Shown one piece after another: positions 1-7,521 of a stretch of 12,637 nt of DNA (positions within the stretch are counted from its first letter, which is position 1; each line of letters starts with the position of its first letter). The stretch comes from CAYMEV01 sp964431655 [NCBI: uncultured bacterium]. Its GTDB lineage: Bacteria; CAYMEV01. The stretch covers positions 1 to 12,637 of the forward strand of contig CAYSKJ010000086.1 of the NCBI GenBank assembly GCA_964431655.1, read 5' to 3'. The translations under genes were made by a program, and so were the position numbers. A model generated the notes under the pieces. The model worked only from the letters and a program-made list of their open reading frames with translations. It was not told the origin of the DNA and ran no database searches.

Positions 1-1
1 C

Positions 2-157
2 CGTCTTTTTCTCCTTTATTCTTTCAGCACATCCTACGGGGAAGAACAGATAGCCATATTGAAATATCAGATAATGAACAATATAAATGCCATACTCCAG
101 AGGAGCGAATTCGGCAGTATAGGAGCGGATATACAGTTAGGAGTCAGCTTTGAATAA
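2..157 (+). CDS. C-terminal fragment of probable TamB-like (DUF490) protein
   Basis: The frame is open from the left edge to TAA at 155-157 and gives the last 51 residues of a protein whose start lies outside the window. The end alternates polar and apolar residues in beta-strand fashion and finishes in Phe-Glu. The segment LKYQIMNNINAIL, followed by a short Gly/Asp stretch and an aromatic end, resembles my recollection of the E. coli TamB C-terminus (LRYQLMPKLYLEA, ending in FEF). TamB-family proteins bridge inner and outer membranes and are linked to phospholipid transport and outer-membrane protein assembly. The next gene starts at TTG 150, inside this one, so the two are translationally coupled. 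Only a short piece is visible; another outer-membrane beta-rich protein is possible. Confidence 0.5.
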   Translation, partial: RLFLLYSFSTSYGEEQIAILKYQIMNNINAILQRSEFGSIGADIQLGVSFE

Positions 158-848
158 AAATATTCTTGTTATAATACCGGTCTACAATCCGCCCGAAAGG
201 TTTTACGCTCTTATTAAGGAGATAAAGAAATACGTGGCAGATATACTTGTAGTAAATGACGGCTCAGAAAAGCTTGATCTTGAGGCTGTAAAAAAGGACT
301 GCTCTGTTATTGACCATATCAAGAATGCAGGTAAGGGAAAATGCCTTATTGACGCTTTTCACTGGGCTATGGCAAACCATTACCAGTGGGCTGTCACCAT
401 TGATGCTGACTACCAGCATCAGCCCCATGACCTGCCTGGATTTATCAGCCTTATTGAACAGGATAATTATGATATAATAAATGGAACCCGGATGAAGAAG
501 AAATCCGCCTTTCCCAGGGTAAAATACTACTCCAATAAGATATCATCATGGATGCTTTCCCTGCTTATAGGTAAAAAGATCCATGATGCGCAGTGCGGAT
601 TCAGGGCCTACAGGCTAAGCATCTTTGATAAATTCTTTCCGGTATATCATGATTTTTCCATAGAGACAGAGGTTCTTATCCATGCAGTTAAACACGGCTT
701 CAGGATAGTTGAGAAAGATATAGATATTGAATATTATCCCAAAAAAGAGAGGGTTTCGCACTTCAGGCCTGTCCGTGATTTTGCAACCATATCCGTAAAA
801 TCTCTGTATCTTATTATTAAACTTTTATTCAGGAAAGACAGGAATTAA
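150..848 (+). CDS. Family 2 glycosyltransferase, polyprenyl-phosphate sugar transferase type
   Basis: This 232-residue protein is a GT-A fold glycosyltransferase. It likely moves a sugar from a nucleotide donor to a lipid carrier or lipid acceptor at the cytoplasmic face of the inner membrane. Visible motifs are the N-terminal strand IPVYN (9-13), VVNDGS (34-39) for nucleotide binding, the metal-binding DAD (85-87) followed by YQHQP, NGTRM (111-115), and DAQCGFRAYR (146-155), typical of dolichol- or undecaprenyl-phosphate mannosyltransferase relatives. There is no clear transmembrane anchor; the C-terminus (residues 218-227) is hydrophobic and may touch the membrane. The start is TTG at 150, preceded by a GGAG-like site at 140-143 and overlapping the upstream gene by 8 bases. 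Its stop shares one base with the next ATG (TAATG). The exact sugar and acceptor cannot be read from sequence. Confidence 0.9.
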   Translation: MNKNILVIIPVYNPPERFYALIKEIKKYVADILVVNDGSEKLDLEAVKKDCSVIDHIKNAGKGKCLIDAFHWAMANHYQWAVTIDADYQHQPHDLPGFISLIEQDNYDIINGTRMKKKSAFPRVKYYSNKISSWMLSLLIGKKIHDAQCGFRAYRLSIFDKFFPVYHDFSIETEVLIHAVKHGFRIVEKDIDIEYYPKKERVSHFRPVRDFATISVKSLYLIIKLLFRKDRN

Positions 849-3307
849 TGAAAACCCGCTCCGGCATGACTGCATTATACATTTATAGAAAAAGAAGGAC
901 AGTCAGGGTTTTTTTTGTCCTTATTTTCATGCTTCTGTCTATCTTTGTTTTTAGCAGTCTCGAGATAGAAACCAATTTTGACCAGTTCTTAAAAGACAGA
1001 AATGCTGCTGAGATACTGAAGCAGGATGATCTATTCCTGGTCTTAAGGTGCCGGGATGAAAAAAATTCAGAAATGCTTTATGAACTCAAATTAAATATTG
1101 AGGATGCTTTAAGGTCAAACGAGGCTATTTACTCCCTGAACCTGGAAAATGAGGAATACAGCATTGAAAAGATAGAATCCTTCTTTAAAAAATACTTCTA
1201 TCTCTTTATGGAAATTTCTGAAAGCCAATCTCTTTCAGAGGCCCTTTCCGACAGCGGATCAATACAGCGGAGGCTGGAGAGGTTTTATGAACGCTCAGCC
1301 AGTTTCGGGAATATCAGCCTTTTCCAGGATGATTTGCTCAATATATACAATGATATTGCCGAAAACCTTGATTTTTACAGCATGGCTCAGGAAAGCCCGG
1401 GATATGAAAGCAGGGACGGCAGGGCTCTTCTGATTATGATCCGCACCGATTTTCCCCCCCAGGATATTGCAAGAAACACTGCCTTTATAGAACAGCTGAA
1501 GGACACAATAGCACTAACAGCCTCTGATATGGGGATTGAGATCAGCCAGGGGCAGTTCTATGATATTGAGACCCCGGGAACAGAGTATGCCTATCTGATG
1601 GCAGGAGGCCATATTTTTTCCTATTATGACTCCAGGACCATCAGGCTTGACATCATCATGTCCCTCACCTTTACAGCCATCTTTCTTTCCCTGCTGTTCT
1701 ATTTCAGTTTCAGGGGCTTTGGTTCCCTGCTTGCTCTAATTTCCCTTCTTTCTCTTGGACTTTTAATGACTTACACAACAGCAATAATCCTGTACGGGCC
1801 AGTGAATATATTCGTTGCGGCCTTCAGCGCTGTACTGCTGGCCCTGGGAATTGACTACCTGATACACCTGTATTCAACAGACCTGGACCAGGAGTTCCGC
1901 ACGCGCGAAGAAAGGCTGATTAATACCTATAACAAAGCCTTTTCCGGCATTTTGTTCGGAAGCATAACAACCGCCTTCTGCTTCTACGCACTTTATATGA
2001 TTGATTTTCCCCTTATCAGACAGCTTGCGGTTATCATAGGTACCGGTATATTAATAATGTTTACGATTATAATCCTTCTCTACCCCGTCTTTGCCTCAGG
2101 ACACAAAAAACCGGCAAGGATAAAGCTTGCAAAAACAATGTTCCTGATGCTTATGAAGAAACGAAAAGCCGTTGTAGCAATTTCCCTGCTGATACAGCTG
2201 ATGATGGGTATATGGATACTGGGTAACCGCCGTTTCCTCAGTTTTGACCCGAATTTCAGCAACCTTCGCCCCAGGCTCGACATACCGGGCAATAACCTGA
2301 AATATGTGTACAGCAGTTTTGATATGTCAGCAAATACCCTGTTCTGCATGTTCAATCCTGGAAATAATATGCCCCAGGATATTAGGGAGGGGATAGCCTT
2401 TCTTAAGGAGAACCGGAACAGGTATAATTTTACTTTTCCTGATATTGGTTTCATCTTCAGGGATAAAACAGAGCTGTCGATGATCAAAGCCAGCCTGGAC
2501 AGGATAAATTTCCCCCTGCTCAGACAGGAAATCCATATAAGCATTGACAGGTTTCAGCTTGATGAAGATTATGTATCTGATTATACCCTCAAACTGGAAA
2601 ATTCTTTAAATCATAATTTTATCAGCGATTACCGTAAACTGCTGGAGAAAAAGGATTTCAGGGACATATTCAAACGGCTCATAATATTTGACGAGGATAA
2701 CAGGCTGTCCCTGGTACTGCTTCCCTTAAATTTCAACACTCCGCTGGATGCCGAGAAATTCCTTCTGGAGACACAAAGACCCGGTTCTATGAACATCCTT
2801 GATATAAACAGCATTATACGGGACATACAGGCTATTGTAAAAGGCTCCTTCCCCTATGCTGTACTTCTGGCCCTGCTGGCAACAATCATAATTGTAATGA
2901 TAAAGTTCAGGAACATATACGCTGTCTTTTCCCTGATTCCAACATCCTTCTCGCTTTTGACAGTACTCTTTGTCATGACCGTCCTTAAAATACACTTCAA
3001 CTACTCAAGCATCATAGTGCTCCCCATAATATTCGGAATAGGGATTGATGACGGCATTCATTTCATGCACCGTTACACCCTTTCGGGCAATACCCTGGAA
3101 AGCTTTTCAGGTGTTTTTTTCCCGGTGATTATGACCTCAGTGACCACTATAATTGGGTTCGGCAGTCTCATGTTTTCAAGCTATACCGGCCTGGTTCATA
3201 TCGGGCTTTTATCCTCTGCCGGCATCTTATCTTCGCTTGTCTATTCCCTCTTTATTCTTCCGGCTTTTGTCGATAATTTCTTAAATAATACCAAGGGAGG
3301 CAAATAG
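848..3307 (+). CDS. MMPL/RND superfamily exporter-like membrane protein
   Basis: This 819-residue protein has the duplicated RND layout. TM1 is at about 20-37, followed by a large periplasmic loop (38-265), five TM segments at about 266-415, TM7 at about 440-458, a second periplasmic loop (459-667), and five TM segments at about 668-808. Each half carries the family signature in its fourth helix: GIDYLIH (334-340) and GIDDGIH (732-738), with the membrane Asp residues expected in proton-coupled members. Relatives (MmpL, HpnN-like and COG1033 exporters) move lipids or glycolipids across the periplasm, so lipid export is the best inference. Coupling to a lipid-type glycosyltransferase and a TamB-like protein fits. 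The ATG overlaps the previous stop by one base. The gene ends in TAG, with an in-frame TAA three codons later. The substrate is unknown. Confidence 0.9.
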   Translation: MKTRSGMTALYIYRKRRTVRVFFVLIFMLLSIFVFSSLEIETNFDQFLKDRNAAEILKQDDLFLVLRCRDEKNSEMLYELKLNIEDALRSNEAIYSLNLENEEYSIEKIESFFKKYFYLFMEISESQSLSEALSDSGSIQRRLERFYERSASFGNISLFQDDLLNIYNDIAENLDFYSMAQESPGYESRDGRALLIMIRTDFPPQDIARNTAFIEQLKDTIALTASDMGIEISQGQFYDIETPGTEYAYLMAGGHIFSYYDSRTIRLDIIMSLTFTAIFLSLLFYFSFRGFGSLLALISLLSLGLLMTYTTAIILYGPVNIFVAAFSAVLLALGIDYLIHLYSTDLDQEFRTREERLINTYNKAFSGILFGSITTAFCFYALYMIDFPLIRQLAVIIGTGILIMFTIIILLYPVFASGHKKPARIKLAKTMFLMLMKKRKAVVAISLLIQLMMGIWILGNRRFLSFDPNFSNLRPRLDIPGNNLKYVYSSFDMSANTLFCMFNPGNNMPQDIREGIAFLKENRNRYNFTFPDIGFIFRDKTELSMIKASLDRINFPLLRQEIHISIDRFQLDEDYVSDYTLKLENSLNHNFISDYRKLLEKKDFRDIFKRLIIFDEDNRLSLVLLPLNFNTPLDAEKFLLETQRPGSMNILDINSIIRDIQAIVKGSFPYAVLLALLATIIIVMIKFRNIYAVFSLIPTSFSLLTVLFVMTVLKIHFNYSSIIVLPIIFGIGIDDGIHFMHRYTLSGNTLESFSGVFFPVIMTSVTTIIGFGSLMFSSYTGLVHIGLLSSAGILSSLVYSLFILPAFVDNFLNNTKGGK

Positions 3308-3681
3308 TGTATCAGTTAATGGTAAGGGGTTTTTTCTGCGCAGCCCATAAACTAATGTTTTATGACGGCAAATGTGAGAATCTTCATGGACACAATTATA
3401 AGGTGGAGGTATTCATCAACTGCCATGAGCTGGACAAGATAGGACTGGGTGTTGATTTCTGCCACCTTAAAAAGATGCTGGGCCTGGTTTTGAACCGTTT
3501 TGACCATACCGTCCTGAATGAGCTTCCTGAATTTCACAGCATCAACCCGTCCGCAGAGAATATCAGCCGGATTATCTACAGGCTCTTTTTTGATGAACTT
3601 ATAAAATATAAGGGAACCTGCCTGGCCAAGGTCAATGTATGGGAAAGCGAGAACTGCATGGCTTCTTATTTCGAACAGTAA
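3307..3681 (+). CDS. queD: 6-pyruvoyl-tetrahydropterin / 6-carboxy-tetrahydropterin synthase family protein (QueD-like)
   Basis: The 124-residue product matches the usual length of this family. All key residues are present: zinc ligands H14 (in CAAHKL), H27 and H29 (in the LHGHNY motif), catalytic C23, the Asp-His pair D66-H67 in FDHTVLN, PSAEN at 81-85, and the substrate-binding Glu E113 in VWES. QueD converts dihydroneopterin triphosphate to 6-carboxy-tetrahydropterin in the queuosine/7-deazaguanine pathway; related enzymes make 6-pyruvoyl-tetrahydropterin. The start is GTG at 3307, sharing one base with the upstream TAG and placed after GGGAGG at 3295-3300. An in-frame ATG four codons later is a weaker alternative. 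No other queuosine gene is in view, and its envelope operon is unusual, so the exact reaction is less sure than the fold. It converges with the minus-strand lipoprotein gene, 7 bases away. Confidence 0.88.
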   Translation: MYQLMVRGFFCAAHKLMFYDGKCENLHGHNYKVEVFINCHELDKIGLGVDFCHLKKMLGLVLNRFDHTVLNELPEFHSINPSAENISRIIYRLFFDELIKYKGTCLAKVNVWESENCMASYFEQ

Positions 3682-3688
3682 GGCAATA

Positions 3689-4876
3689 TCACCTTATGCT
3701 CAGGGCTTTGAGCAGGTCATCACTGCTCTTTATATCAGCCATGCACTCCGCCCTGAGCCTGGTTATACCGTCAGAAAGAAAGCCCCTCCAGTTCTCCCCT
3801 GCGGCTATCAGCACCTGTCTGCTGACTGGAAATTCAGACAAGGGAAAGGCTTCTGTCCAGAAGAAATCCGTTCCGAAAAGAATAATCCCGCCTGTTCTTA
3901 TCTCAGCCTCCTGGCCGTAGGGTGCGCCGGGGAAGGCGCCTAACCTTGGCTCCATGGATATTTCCTCATCCCGGCGGGTAGCTGTTGACATAACAACCGA
4001 ATGCCATGGAGACATGGGTATATCATTAAAAAGAGATGAGGGGTCAAAACCCAGCCATTTGCCTTCTGTGCAGTATTCAATTATACGGTGCATTTCGAGC
4101 CTTTGGGAAATAACCGGTATGACAGCAACGCTTCTTGCAGGTATATTCCTGGCCCTCAGCAGGGCAATGCCCAGATTGGCATTGGCTGTGCAGATCCAGT
4201 TGACGCCATGCCTGAGCATGGCTGAAGCATCAAGGCTGGAGGGCTGAGAGACAGGCTTCAGGCCTTTAATGAAGCTCTGTATCTCTTTAAGGAAATCCAT
4301 GGTTTCCCCTGTATCAGGCCATAGCCTGGAAGCCAGCTCCATAATCCCTTTATCATCCGATTGTGCACATACCGACGCTTTTTTGTAAATATCAGGACAT
4401 GTATCCGATGCCAGGCTTTCATCCCCTTGGTAAAAGAGAATTACAGCATCCCACTCAATCCTGATTTCTGAATCTTTTTCCCCTCTTATCTTCACCAGAA
4501 CAGCATGATTTGCATTATCCCTCTCAATAAGGCTGAACTCTGCACCGTTTTCGGGGATACACCGGATATAATAAAGAAGGGGAACCTGGTTTTCCAGAAT
4601 CTGGGGCATGGGAATTAAAATCTCATTGTCCCCGGATTTTATGCTTTTTAGATGAATACCGCCCCGGGCAAAAGCTGTGCCCGGGCCTTTCATTATTTTC
4701 CCCTCATGGTTTACAGCAGAGCGCAGTTGATTCAGTCCTTTACCCGCGCTCACCGAAACGGGTTCCACAGGTATTTCATCATGCGGTTCATGGTTCTTTG
4801 AATTGCATCCAGTTATGAATGCATTGAAAACAAGTGATAAAATAATAAGCCATACACGGATATCAGCTTTAAGAAT
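3689..4876 (-). CDS. Predicted lipoprotein with transglutaminase-like domain
   Basis: The papain-like transglutaminase core has a full candidate triad: Cys193 (NWICTANANLG), followed by the typical LLRARNIPAR helix, His227 (EMHRIIEY) and Asp242 (WLGFDPSS), numbered from a GTG at 4768. Such domains act as peptidases, amidases or crosslinking enzymes, often outside the cytoplasm; the substrate is unknown. The frame stays open upstream of that GTG and encodes a lipoprotein signal: Lys and Arg, then VWLIILSLVFNAF, then lipobox ITGC with the Cys codon at 4805-4807. No ATG, GTG or TTG occurs between that signal and the rplQ stop. I place the start tentatively at ATT 4876-4874, about 11 bases after an AGGG; ATT 4885 and ATC 4861 are alternatives, and the plain GTG 4768 form would lack the signal. 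The stop is TGA at 3691-3689. Confidence 0.72.
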   Translation of the reverse strand: MLKADIRVWLIILSLVFNAFITGCNSKNHEPHDEIPVEPVSVSAGKGLNQLRSAVNHEGKIMKGPGTAFARGGIHLKSIKSGDNEILIPMPQILENQVPLLYYIRCIPENGAEFSLIERDNANHAVLVKIRGEKDSEIRIEWDAVILFYQGDESLASDTCPDIYKKASVCAQSDDKGIMELASRLWPDTGETMDFLKEIQSFIKGLKPVSQPSSLDASAMLRHGVNWICTANANLGIALLRARNIPARSVAVIPVISQRLEMHRIIEYCTEGKWLGFDPSSLFNDIPMSPWHSVVMSTATRRDEEISMEPRLGAFPGAPYGQEAEIRTGGIILFGTDFFWTEAFPLSEFPVSRQVLIAAGENWRGFLSDGITRLRAECMADIKSSDDLLKALSIR

Positions 4877-4900
4877 CGCTTTAATATCCCTGTATGGCTT
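4847..4900 (-). terminator. Long inverted repeat just after rplQ, candidate terminator or attenuator
   Basis: Arms of 17 bases at 4847-4863 and 4884-4900 pair at 16 of 17 positions (mismatch 4857/4890) around a 20-base loop. On the minus transcript the hairpin begins 15 bases after the rplQ stop and is followed by ATTATTTTATC, a broken T-rich stretch. This fits a weak intrinsic terminator of the ribosomal operon or an attenuator. The U tract is imperfect and the hairpin overlaps the signal-peptide start of the next gene, so complete termination is not certain. Confidence 0.55.
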
Positions 4901-4915
4901 TCTTATTATCTTGAG

Positions 4916-5416
4916 TTATTCCTTTGCCTGTACTGCTTTTTCCTTTTGGGCAGGCTTCTTTTCCCCTGCCTTTTTCTTTCCCGGATAGACAGGCTTTTTT
5001 GCTGTTCTGCTCAAAGGCTTCTTTTTAGCCTTCTTTTTCTCGTCCAGTTTCTTATAATCAGGTATATCAACAAGTTCAAGGTATGCCATCTTGGCATTGT
5101 CCCCCAGCCTTGACTGGAGTTTCAGTATCCTTGTGTATCCGCCGGGTCTCTCGCTGAACCTTGGTGCTATGTTTTCAAATAAATTGGTTACAACCTCTTT
5201 TGACTGAATTTTTTTTAGCACATTTCTTCTATTGTGAAGCTGTCCCCTCTTTGCCTGGGTTATAATCTTATCAGCATGCCTTTTCAGGGCTTTCGCCTTC
5301 GGGAGTGTAGTTCTTATTCTCTGATACCTGAACAGTTCGGTCAGAAGAGCATTAACCAGCGCTTTCCTTTCATCGGCCTTCCTGTTTAATTTATTCACAC
5401 CGTTTTTATGATCCAT
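4916..5416 (-). CDS. rplQ: 50S ribosomal protein L17
   Basis: This is the last gene of the alpha operon. L17 lies near the peptide exit tunnel of the large subunit. The N-terminal part (residues 1 to about 118) is the conserved L17 domain, with LNRKADERKALVNALLTELF near the start and RPGGYTRILKLQ before a lineage-specific tail. The tail of about 45 residues is very rich in Lys, Ala and Pro, making the protein 166 residues against about 120-130 in E. coli or Bacillus. The ATG at 5416 lies 18 bases after the rpoA stop. The stop is TAA; the next downstream gene is in the same frame and a long inverted repeat follows immediately. Confidence 0.97.
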   Translation of the reverse strand: MDHKNGVNKLNRKADERKALVNALLTELFRYQRIRTTLPKAKALKRHADKIITQAKRGQLHNRRNVLKKIQSKEVVTNLFENIAPRFSERPGGYTRILKLQSRLGDNAKMAYLELVDIPDYKKLDEKKKAKKKPLSRTAKKPVYPGKKKAGEKKPAQKEKAVQAKE

Positions 5417-5434
5417 TAACTTATCCTCTCAACT

Positions 5435-6427
5435 TTATTTGTTATCAGCCTTAGACGGCGCCATATCAAGATCTTCATGAGTCATCCCCAGCCTTAATCC
5501 CATATTGGCAAGGATCTGTTTAATTTCATTAAGGGATTTCTTCCCAAAATTCTTTGTCTTTATCATCTCGGTTTCAGATTTGAAGACCAGATCCTTTATG
5601 GTTTTGATACTGGCATTCTTAAGGCAGTGAGCCGACCTTACAGAAAGCTCCAGTTCGCTGACATCCTTATTCAGGAACTCAAGTCTTTTCTCCAGGTCTT
5701 TATCTATTGACCCGCTTGCATCTGCGGGACTTTCATAGCTTACCAGGAACGGGACAAGATATTCTCTGATTTTTTTGGCAGATTTATCCAGTGCTTCGTC
5801 GGGAGTAATGCTGCCATCAGTCTCAATCTCCATGGACAGCCTGTCATAGTTGATGGATTTGCCGAGCCGTGTCGGTTCAACCTTATAGCTGACCTTCTTT
5901 ATCGGGCTGAATATGCTGTCAATTGGGATGAATCCAAGGTCAAAGTCATCATCGATATTTTCTTCACTGGTAGAATAACCGAGGCCTTTTTTTGCTATCA
6001 TCTCAAGCTTGAACCGGGAATTTGAATCAAGCGTGCATATATAGCAGTCAGGGTTGATAACCTCAAAGTCAGCATCGCTTTTTATATCCTTTGCAGTGAT
6101 TTCTCCTGCCCTTGAGGTGTCTATGATAAGGCTTTTCGGTTTATCGGTCAGGAGTTTTATTCTTACCTTTTTCAGGTTAAGGATGAGATCGGTAGTATCC
6201 TCTGTAACTCCAGGTATGGTCGAAAATTCATGATAAATATTCTCCAGCTTAATGGCAACAATAGCACTGCCTTCAATGGAAGAAAGCAATACCCTCCTAA
6301 TGGAGTTGCCAAGGGTATATCCAAATCCCCTGGCAAGGGGTTCTATTATAAACTTCCCGTATTTATCCGTAAGTTCCTGCCTGTGAAAGTATATCTTTTT
6401 AGGCTTTAATAGTCCTAAGGTAGCCAT
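5435..6427 (-). CDS. rpoA: DNA-directed RNA polymerase alpha subunit
   Basis: RpoA dimerises to start assembly of RNA polymerase, and its C-terminal domain contacts UP elements and activators. The N-terminal domain shows the hallmark GYTLGNSIRRVLLSS and GVTEDTTDLILNLK. The C-terminal domain carries LELSVRSAHCLKNASIKTIKDL and the helix-hairpin-helix region ending NFGKKSLNEIKQIL. I chose ATG at 6427 (330 residues) because AAGGAG lies a normal distance upstream; an in-frame TTG six codons earlier sits within that ribosome-binding site. The gene lies 27 bases after rpsD and 18 before rplQ in the standard alpha-operon position. Confidence 0.98.
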   Translation of the reverse strand: MATLGLLKPKKIYFHRQELTDKYGKFIIEPLARGFGYTLGNSIRRVLLSSIEGSAIVAIKLENIYHEFSTIPGVTEDTTDLILNLKKVRIKLLTDKPKSLIIDTSRAGEITAKDIKSDADFEVINPDCYICTLDSNSRFKLEMIAKKGLGYSTSEENIDDDFDLGFIPIDSIFSPIKKVSYKVEPTRLGKSINYDRLSMEIETDGSITPDEALDKSAKKIREYLVPFLVSYESPADASGSIDKDLEKRLEFLNKDVSELELSVRSAHCLKNASIKTIKDLVFKSETEMIKTKNFGKKSLNEIKQILANMGLRLGMTHEDLDMAPSKADNK

Positions 6428-6454
6428 AAGAATTTCTCCTTCCAATTAACAATA

Positions 6455-7075
6455 CTATTTTGAGTAAAGCTCTACTATAAGCTGTTCATTTATCGGGATA
6501 TCAACATCAGCCCTCTTGGGTTCTCCAATAACCTTTATGGTCAGGTTCTCATCATCCATTGTCAGCCATTCGGGAATCTCAGCCTTGACTTTGGACTGAA
6601 CCGCATTCAGCATGGAGACAATATTGTTCTTGTAAGCCTTGATTTCATCACCCTGCCTGGTCTGTACCGAAGGTATGTCAATCCTTCTGCCGTTGAGGGT
6701 CACATGCCTGTGGAGAATCATATTCCTGGCTTCCCTCCGGGACTGAGCAAAACCGGCCCTGAACAGCACATTATCAAGCCTCTTCTCAAGAAGCATGAGC
6801 AGGTTTTCGCCGGTAACACCCTTCATTTTCTCTGCTATATTAAAATGGCTCTTGAACTGCCTTTCGTATAATCCGTAGATCCTCTTTACCTTCTGCTTTT
6901 CTCTCAGCTGAAGCTTGTATTCGCTGACTTTCTCACGTTTTACCCCGTGCTCGCCAGGCTTGTAATTTTTCTTCCTCAAGCTGCATTTTTCCGTCCTGCA
7001 CCTTGTTCCCTTGAGAAAAAGGGGTGTTTTCTCAGCTCTGCATAACCTGCACAACGGTCCTCTATATCTGCCCAA
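6455..7075 (-). CDS. rpsD: 30S ribosomal protein S4 (zinc-binding form)
   Basis: S4 nucleates 16S rRNA folding and, in some bacteria, represses translation of the alpha operon. The 206-residue product has the conserved N-terminus MGRYRGP and the S4 RNA-binding domain (MLLEKRLDNVLFRAGFAQSR, then HRHVTLNGRRIDIPS). Cysteines at 9, 12, 26 and 31 match the positions of the zinc-binding S4 of Bacillus-type ribosomes, so this is the C+ form. The start is TTG at 7075, supported by AAGGAGG seven bases upstream and by the fixed position of the MGRYRGP motif. The stop is TAG, with an in-frame TAA two codons further on. Confidence 0.98.
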   Translation of the reverse strand: MGRYRGPLCRLCRAEKTPLFLKGTRCRTEKCSLRKKNYKPGEHGVKREKVSEYKLQLREKQKVKRIYGLYERQFKSHFNIAEKMKGVTGENLLMLLEKRLDNVLFRAGFAQSRREARNMILHRHVTLNGRRIDIPSVQTRQGDEIKAYKNNIVSMLNAVQSKVKAEIPEWLTMDDENLTIKVIGEPKRADVDIPINEQLIVELYSK

Positions 7076-7111
7076 CTCTCTTCCTCCTTGTAAATTCAGA
7101 ATTAATATTCA

Positions 7112-7507
7112 TCATATCCGCCTCTTTTTAGGAGGTCTGCATCCATTATGAGGCAATGGCGTTATATCCTTAATCACGGTTATATCTATTCCATTGGTCT
7201 GAATGGCCCTGATCGCAGATTCCCTGCCCTGTCCGGGCCCGTTGACCCTGACCTCTACCTCTTTAACCCCGTATTCCCTGGCTTTTTCAGCAGCCTTCTG
7301 GGCTGTGCTCTGTGCGGCGAAGGGTGTACTCTTCCTTGAGCCTTTGAAACCGTTGCATCCTGCACTGGACCAGCACAGAACATTTCCGTCCTTATCAGTG
7401 AAGGATACTATGGTATTGTTAAAAGTGGAGTTTATATGAGCAACTCCTGCAGATACAATTTTCTTTACCTTTTTTTTATCCGATCTTCTACCTTTTTTTA
7501 CTGCCAT
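7112..7507 (-). CDS. rpsK: 30S ribosomal protein S11
   Basis: S11 is part of the small-subunit platform at the Shine-Dalgarno/anti-Shine-Dalgarno site. The 131-residue protein has the family motifs [30 protein letters not shown] and the C-terminal [13 protein letters not shown]. The N-terminus is a short basic extension. The ATG at 7507 has AGGAG six bases upstream and follows rpsM by 14 bases. The stop is a tandem TGA TGA. Confidence 0.98.
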   Translation of the reverse strand: MAVKKGRRSDKKKVKKIVSAGVAHINSTFNNTIVSFTDKDGNVLCWSSAGCNGFKGSRKSTPFAAQSTAQKAAEKAREYGVKEVEVRVNGPGQGRESAIRAIQTNGIDITVIKDITPLPHNGCRPPKKRRI

Positions 7508-7521
7508 GTCCTACTCCTGTT

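Noticed and set aside
2080-2995. Several minus-strand frames inside the MMPL gene
   Set aside because: All are antisense shadows of a well-supported 819-residue membrane protein.
3635-4247. Plus-strand frames running past queD and across the lipoprotein gene
   Set aside because: Low-complexity products without domains, overlapping queD's 3' end or antisense to the transglutaminase-like gene.
4847-4918. Readthrough of the rplQ TAA to make an L17-lipoprotein fusion
   Set aside because: A secretion signal placed inside a ribosomal fusion makes no sense, and TAA is the least leaky stop; shared frame is probably chance.
6428-6445. TTG six codons upstream as the rpoA start
   Set aside because: The ATG at 6427 has AAGGAG correctly spaced, while the TTG sits at that ribosome-binding site and would add residues not usual for RpoA.
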